From Bacteroidales bacterium GP1 (GTDB lineage: Bacteria > Bacteroidota > Bacteroidia > Bacteroidales > Muribaculaceae), in the NCBI GenBank assembly GCA_001701105.1, contig DAAI01000014.1:1-28734 (forward strand): a DNA stretch of 28,734 bases. Reading direction: 5' to 3'. Both the position numbers and the translations under genes were made by a program. The notes beneath the pieces were generated by a model. It worked only from the letters and a program-made list of their open reading frames with translations. It did not search any database and had not been told where the DNA came from. Each line of letters starts with the position of its first letter. Within the stretch, counting starts at the first letter, position 1. This document shows, piece by piece, positions 24,711-28,734 of this stretch.

Positions 24711-26429
24711 ATGACAATAGAAAATATTGACCTCACTTCTTATCCCAACTCGGAAAAAATATATGTAAAGGGTACCCTTCCAGGCGTTAAGGTAGGAATG
24801 CGGAGAATAAAACAATACCCCACTGTTAAGATTGAGAATGGCAAGCGCATTGAATATCCCAACGAAGACATAATCGTTTACGATACGTCGGGACCATATA
24901 CGGATCCATCCATCACTACGAATATCAATGAGGGATTGCCACGCGACCGGCGGCAATGGGTGATTAACCGTGATGATACTGAAGAATTGGCAGAAATAAC
25001 CAGTGAATATGGTCGTTCTCGGCGCGATGATACGACTCTTGACTCCATCCGTTTTCCGAAAACTCATAAGCCATTACGTGCTAAAGAAGGTAAAAGAGTC
25101 ACTCAGATGCATTATGCCCGTAAAGGGATAATTACTCCGGAGATGGAGTATGTGGCTATTCGGGAGAATCTTGATAATAAAGAAAGAGGAATTGATACCT
25201 ACATAACCCCCGAATTCGTAAGAGATGAGGTAGCTTCAGGGAGGGCTGTGATTGCAGCCAATATAAATCATCCGGAAGCAGAACCGATGATAATAGGATC
25301 AAAATTCAGCTGTAAGTTGAATACCAATATCGGAAATTCCGCACTTTCCTCCGGCATAGAGGAAGAAGTGGCAAAAGCCGTATGGAGCTGCTATTGGGGT
25401 GGAGATACTCTTATGGATTTGTCGACAGGTGATAATATCCATGAGACACGTGAATGGATAATACGCAATTGTCCGGTGCCGATGGGAACAGTTCCAATAT
25501 ATCAGGCTCTGGAGAAAGTCAATGGCGATGTAAGCAAGCTCACCTGGGAAATATACAAAGATACGCTCATCGAACAATGTGAGCAAGGGGTGGATTATTT
25601 TACAATCCATGCCGGGGTTCTTAAGGAACACGCCGACCTTGTCAAAGACCGGCTCACAGGCTGCGTATCAAGAGGAGGTTCGATTATGACCCAATGGTGT
25701 GTAATCCATAATGAGGAAAGTTTCCTCTATACTCATTTCGATGAGATATGCGAGATTCTTAATAAATATGATGTGGCGATCTCGCTGGGCGACGGAATGC
25801 GTCCCGGCTCTATACATGATGCCAATGACAAGGCTCAGTTCCTAGAACTTGATGTGCTCGGAGAATTATGTTCAAAAGCATGGGAACACGATGTCCAGGT
25901 ATTGATCGAAGGTCCTGGCCATGTTCCTATGTATAAGATTCCGGAAAACATGGAACGCCAGAAAACCGTATGTCATGAGGCACCTTTCTATACTCTCGGG
26001 CCGTTGACCACAGATATAGCGCCGGCTTACGATCATATAACCTCAGCAATCGGCGCCGCCATCATATCATCTCTGGGCACTGCCATGATATGTTATGTTA
26101 CCCCAAAGGAACATCTTTCGCTTCCGACGCTTGAAGATGTGCGCGATGGAGTAGTAACTTATAAGATCGCGGCTCATGCGGCTGATCTTGCCAAGCGTTT
26201 CCCCGGTGCCGAGGTCAGAGACAATGCTCTTTCCAAGGCACGTTATGAGTTCCGTTGGAAAGATCAGTTCAATCTTTCGCTCGACCCCGCACGCGCTAAG
26301 GAATATTATATGAAATCCCGCCGGGAAGCTCCGGATGCCGATGATAAGTTTTGTACGATGTGCGGCCCGAATTTCTGTGCCATGCGTATCTCTCAGAACA
26401 TCACTGATGCCTGCGATAAGGAATTATAA
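24711..26429 (+). CDS. thiC: Phosphomethylpyrimidine synthase ThiC
   Basis: The 572-aa radical SAM enzyme converts aminoimidazole ribotide to hydroxymethylpyrimidine phosphate. The C-terminal iron-sulfur motif CTMCGPNFC gives Cys548, Cys551 and Cys556, and NCPVPMGTVPIYQALEKV, DYFTIHAGV, SLGDGMRPG and IEGPGHVPM are intact. The start is ATG 24711; a longer open frame reaching back to 24639 lies inside thiG and does not resemble ThiC. The N-terminus contains the GTLPGVKVGMRRI segment seen in family members. thiH follows after 2 nt. Confidence 0.97.
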   Translation: MTIENIDLTSYPNSEKIYVKGTLPGVKVGMRRIKQYPTVKIENGKRIEYPNEDIIVYDTSGPYTDPSITTNINEGLPRDRRQWVINRDDTEELAEITSEYGRSRRDDTTLDSIRFPKTHKPLRAKEGKRVTQMHYARKGIITPEMEYVAIRENLDNKERGIDTYITPEFVRDEVASGRAVIAANINHPEAEPMIIGSKFSCKLNTNIGNSALSSGIEEEVAKAVWSCYWGGDTLMDLSTGDNIHETREWIIRNCPVPMGTVPIYQALEKVNGDVSKLTWEIYKDTLIEQCEQGVDYFTIHAGVLKEHADLVKDRLTGCVSRGGSIMTQWCVIHNEESFLYTHFDEICEILNKYDVAISLGDGMRPGSIHDANDKAQFLELDVLGELCSKAWEHDVQVLIEGPGHVPMYKIPENMERQKTVCHEAPFYTLGPLTTDIAPAYDHITSAIGAAIISSLGTAMICYVTPKEHLSLPTLEDVRDGVVTYKIAAHAADLAKRFPGAEVRDNALSKARYEFRWKDQFNLSLDPARAKEYYMKSRREAPDADDKFCTMCGPNFCAMRISQNITDACDKEL

Positions 26430-26431
26430 GA

Positions 26432-27619
26432 ATGTCTGACAAGGAAGTAATAAGAATGAAAAGCGATCCTGAACCGGATGCAGTATTTGGACATGGTTTT
26501 GCCGATATCATCGACAATTATGATTGGGATGAGACATTGCGTCTTGTAACCGACGCTTCCGATCATGATGTGCGCAGAGTTCTTGACAAGTCCCGCCGCA
26601 ATTCAAAGCAACTTACACCCGAGGATTTTGCCATCTTAATTTCACCGGCGGCCGGCTCTTACCTTGAAGATATGGCTCAGTTAAGCCATCGTTATACAAA
26701 GGAGCGTTTCGGGAATACGATTTCGATGTACATTCCAATGTATGTCTCAAATGCATGTACCAATAAGTGTGTCTATTGTGGCTTTAACCATGATAATCCT
26801 TTTGAAAGGACCACTCTGACAATGGATCAGATTGAAGCCGAATGCAAAGCCATAAAAGAGCTGGGTCCTTTTGAAAATCTACTGATAGTGTCGGGTGAAT
26901 ATCCTACTGTCAGTGGAGTTGACTATCTTGAAAAGGTGTTGAGAGTATGCCGGCCATATTTTCATAATCTCACGATAGAAGTAATGCCCATGAAGGCCAT
27001 ATGGTATGAACGGCTCACCCGTTCCGGACTAAATGGCGTGGTATGTTTTCAGGAGACGTATCATAAGGAAGCCTATAAGAAATATCATCCCCGCGGCATG
27101 AAGAGTCATTATGAATGGCGTCTTAATGGCTTCGATAGGATGGGCGAAGCAGGAGTACATAAGATCGGTCTTGGAGTGCTGCTTGGGCTTGAAGACTGGA
27201 GAGCTGATGTTGTTATGATGGCTCGCCATTTGCGATACCTTCAGAAAAAATATTGGAGGTCAAGATTCTCCGTAAATTTCCCCCGGATGCGGCCTTCGGA
27301 AAGCGGATTCGTGCCAAAATCGATTATTACCGATAGGCAGCTGGCGCAACTTACATGTGCCTTTCGCCTTTTTGACCATGATGTGGATATTTCATTCTCC
27401 ACTCGCGAAGAAGCAGACTACCGCAATCATATCCTTCCTCTTGGTGTGACATCCATGAGTGCCGGTAGCCAGACCGAACCCGGAGGCTATGCGTCAACTC
27501 CCGATGCGCTCGAACAATTTGAAATATCAGACGCACGTACGCCTGCGGACGTAGCCAATGCAATTTTAGAAGCCGGTATGCAGCCTGTATGGAAAGATTG
27601 GGACGCAATATTTGATTGA
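26432..27619 (+). CDS. thiH: 2-iminoacetate synthase ThiH
   Basis: The 395-aa radical SAM tyrosine lyase supplies dehydroglycine for ThiG, the anaerobic alternative to glycine oxidase ThiO. The cluster motif is Cys109-x3-Cys113-x2-Cys116 (NACTNKCVYCGF). LIVSGEYPTVSG, FQETYHKEAYKKYHPRG and MSAGSQTEPGGY match the family. Its presence indicates an oxygen-sensitive thiazole route, in line with an anaerobe. It ends the thi operon and is followed by a strong palindrome. Confidence 0.95.
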   Translation: MSDKEVIRMKSDPEPDAVFGHGFADIIDNYDWDETLRLVTDASDHDVRRVLDKSRRNSKQLTPEDFAILISPAAGSYLEDMAQLSHRYTKERFGNTISMYIPMYVSNACTNKCVYCGFNHDNPFERTTLTMDQIEAECKAIKELGPFENLLIVSGEYPTVSGVDYLEKVLRVCRPYFHNLTIEVMPMKAIWYERLTRSGLNGVVCFQETYHKEAYKKYHPRGMKSHYEWRLNGFDRMGEAGVHKIGLGVLLGLEDWRADVVMMARHLRYLQKKYWRSRFSVNFPRMRPSESGFVPKSIITDRQLAQLTCAFRLFDHDVDISFSTREEADYRNHILPLGVTSMSAGSQTEPGGYASTPDALEQFEISDARTPADVANAILEAGMQPVWKDWDAIFD

Positions 27620-27653
27620 GGTTATATCAGCTTTGCATCCGATAAACTTTTAA

Positions 27654-27684
27654 AACCCGGCACGTGTTATACATATGCCGGGTT
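27654..27684 (+). terminator. Hairpin between thiH and sodB, probable thi operon terminator
   Basis: A perfect 9-bp stem AACCCGGCA / TGCCGGGTT (27654-27662 and 27676-27684) has an inner extension TGT/ACA around a TAT loop, making a long near-perfect palindrome. Only AATT follows, not a T-run, so it may be a stabilising or leader structure for sodB instead. Confidence 0.5.
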
Positions 27685-27717
27685 AATTCTGATCCTGCCT
27701 TAATACTAAAGAAAGAT

Positions 27718-28296
27718 ATGAAATTCACACAACCTCGTCTACCCTATTCAATAGATGCACTGCAGCCGGTTATTTCTCCGGCTACAATTGATTTCCATTA
27801 TGGAAAGCATGAACGTGCATATATCGATAACCTCAACAAATTCATTGAAGGCACACCTTACGAAGAGATGCCTCTTGAGAAGATTATCGTTTCATCCGAT
27901 GGTAAGATTTTCAACAATGCCTCCCAGGCTTGGAATCATATCTTCTATTTCTTCCAGTTCTCACCCGATGCCTTGAAAGAACCGGGAGGCAAACTGCGGG
28001 AAAAGATAGATTCCACATTCGGCAGTCTTGATGAGTTTAAAAAGAAATTTGAAGAGGCCGGAGCTTCGTTATTCGGTTCCGGATGGGTATGGTTGTCGGC
28101 TGACGATAAAGGCGATTTGCATATCACCCAAGGCTCCAACGCTGAAAACCCTATGACAAGCGGCTTACGCCCATTGCTCGTGTTCGATGTATGGGAACAT
28201 GCGTATTATCTCGATTATCAGAATCGCCGGGCTGAATATCTCCATAAGTTATGGGATATTGTGGACTGGGATATGATAGCTATGCGTTACGAATAA
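27718..28296 (+). CDS. sodB: Superoxide dismutase, Fe-type or cambialistic
   Basis: The 192-aa Fe/Mn superoxide dismutase has metal ligands His27 (FHYGKH), His74 (NNASQAWNH), Asp157 and His161 (VFDVWEHAYYLDYQN). Gln70 in the active site, where Mn enzymes use Gly/His sequences, favours Fe or dual-metal use, as in Bacteroides fragilis. The ATG at 27718 is chosen because the family motif LPY follows at the proper distance; an open frame from 27664 runs through the upstream palindrome. It lies near the Bat operon but is separate from it, and a clear terminator follows. Confidence 0.95.
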   Translation: MKFTQPRLPYSIDALQPVISPATIDFHYGKHERAYIDNLNKFIEGTPYEEMPLEKIIVSSDGKIFNNASQAWNHIFYFFQFSPDALKEPGGKLREKIDSTFGSLDEFKKKFEEAGASLFGSGWVWLSADDKGDLHITQGSNAENPMTSGLRPLLVFDVWEHAYYLDYQNRRAEYLHKLWDIVDWDMIAMRYE

Positions 28297-28314
28297 GATA
28301 AAACAATACTTGTG

Positions 28315-28349
28315 GTCGCGATCATATATAAATGGTCGCGGCGATTTTT
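28315..28349 (+). terminator. Rho-independent terminator after sodB
   Basis: An 11-bp stem (28315-28325 with 28332-28342, two G-U pairs) has a six-base loop ATATAA and is followed by GA and five T. The two arms also read as a direct repeat of TGGTCGCG. The T-run overlaps the -33 element of the next promoter. Confidence 0.75.
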
Positions 28350-28378
28350 GTATATATTCCGATTTATAGTTAATTTTG
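28347..28378 (+). promoter_or_regulatory. Bacteroidetes-type promoter for the DUF1599 gene
   Basis: TTTG (28347-28350) and TAATTTTG (28371-28378) are 20 nt apart, a full consensus match. The expected start near 28385 gives a leader of about 32 nt to the ATG at 28417. Confidence 0.7.
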
Positions 28379-28416
28379 CATTATCACTTATAAATGTTCT
28401 TTTCTGACAGGATCAT

Positions 28417-28716
28417 ATGGACAGACCTAAGCACGATACGCAAAAAGAATTTGCAGATGCCATTGCCATTTGCCGGGATATATATAGTAAGAAACTGAAA
28501 GATTATGGCACATCATGGCGCGTGATGCGTCCGTCGAGCCTTACGGATCAAATTTTCATTAAGGCCAAGAGAATCCGTTCTCTTGAGGATAAGGGTATTG
28601 AAGCTGCCGCGGTTGATGAAGGTATTGAGCCGGAATTTATAGGCATTGTAAATTATTGTACAATCGCAATGATTCAGCTTTACCTCGGACCGGGCGATCC
28701 TATCCCCGATGGATAG
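28417..28716 (+). CDS. DUF1599 domain protein, shorter than usual
   Basis: The 99-aa protein contains one DUF1599 unit: KKLKDYGTSWRVMRPSSLTDQIFIKAKRIRSLE, then EPEFIGIVNYCTIAMIQL. DUF1599 (nucleotide-modification-associated domain 1) proteins of Bacteroides, as I recall them, are about 180 aa with two such units, so this one appears to be half length. The stop TAG at 28714-28716 follows a Pro/Gly-rich tail (GPGDPIPDG). Only 18 bases remain in the window, too few to test whether a frameshift cut off a second unit. Function in the family is unknown. Confidence 0.8.
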   Translation: MDRPKHDTQKEFADAIAICRDIYSKKLKDYGTSWRVMRPSSLTDQIFIKAKRIRSLEDKGIEAAAVDEGIEPEFIGIVNYCTIAMIQLYLGPGDPIPDG

Positions 28717-28734
28717 TCAGGCACATTAATCTTA

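Noticed and set aside
28312..28340. Direct repeat TGGTCGCG as a possible CRISPR-like or iteron repeat
   Set aside because: There are only two copies, and they form the arms of the sodB terminator hairpin.

Overview
The window reads as chromosome of a Bacteroidales gut or host-associated bacterium. The evidence is a complete Bat (Bacteroides aerotolerance) operon, a DUF5686 outer-membrane protein, a Bacteroidetes-type thiamine operon, lipoprotein and TPR genes, and several promoters of the phylum's TAnnTTTG type. GC content is moderate and most genes lack strong Shine-Dalgarno sequences. Muribaculaceae is possible but is only an impression from protein style. No phage, transposon, CRISPR array, tRNA or rRNA is visible, so this looks like core genome.

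Layout. Positions 1-3262 (minus): an SGNH hydrolase-fold protein, an MBOAT O-acyltransferase and a TPR lipoprotein, transcribed in that order. The lipoprotein gene is broken by a one-base frameshift near 437-440 and runs off the window. Positions 3320-7099 (minus): an 85-aa helix-turn-helix protein, a double UspA protein and MutS2 (TTG start). Positions 7200-16525 (minus): a nine-gene operon in the order MoxR ATPase, DUF58 protein, membrane-anchored hypothetical, BatA, BatB, BatC, a truncated BatD-like protein, BatD, BatE, with several ATGA overlaps. Positions 16684-19062 (minus): DUF5686 protein. Positions 19166-19606 (plus): CYTH phosphatase, whose stop codon abuts that of a convergent secreted esterase (19607-20752, minus). 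Positions 20835-22226 (minus): dnaA. Positions 22497-27619 (plus): thiamine operon thiS, ThiE/TenI-like gene, thiE, thiG, thiC, thiH. Positions 27718-28296 (plus): Fe-type superoxide dismutase, a clear terminator, then a DUF1599 protein (28417-28716).

How the genes work together. The Bat block couples an AAA+ ATPase to von Willebrand A proteins and TPR proteins at the inner membrane and periplasm, a known but mechanistically unsolved stress system. The thi operon makes the thiazole (ThiS, ThiG, ThiH) and pyrimidine (ThiC) halves of thiamine and joins them (ThiE). It lacks thiF here and has no visible TPP riboswitch. The SGNH/MBOAT pair resembles O-acetylation machinery for an exported glycan. 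The points most worth a second look are the frameshifted lipoprotein, the extra BatD-like protein without a membrane anchor, the second ThiE-like protein, and the absence of TPP-riboswitch control.
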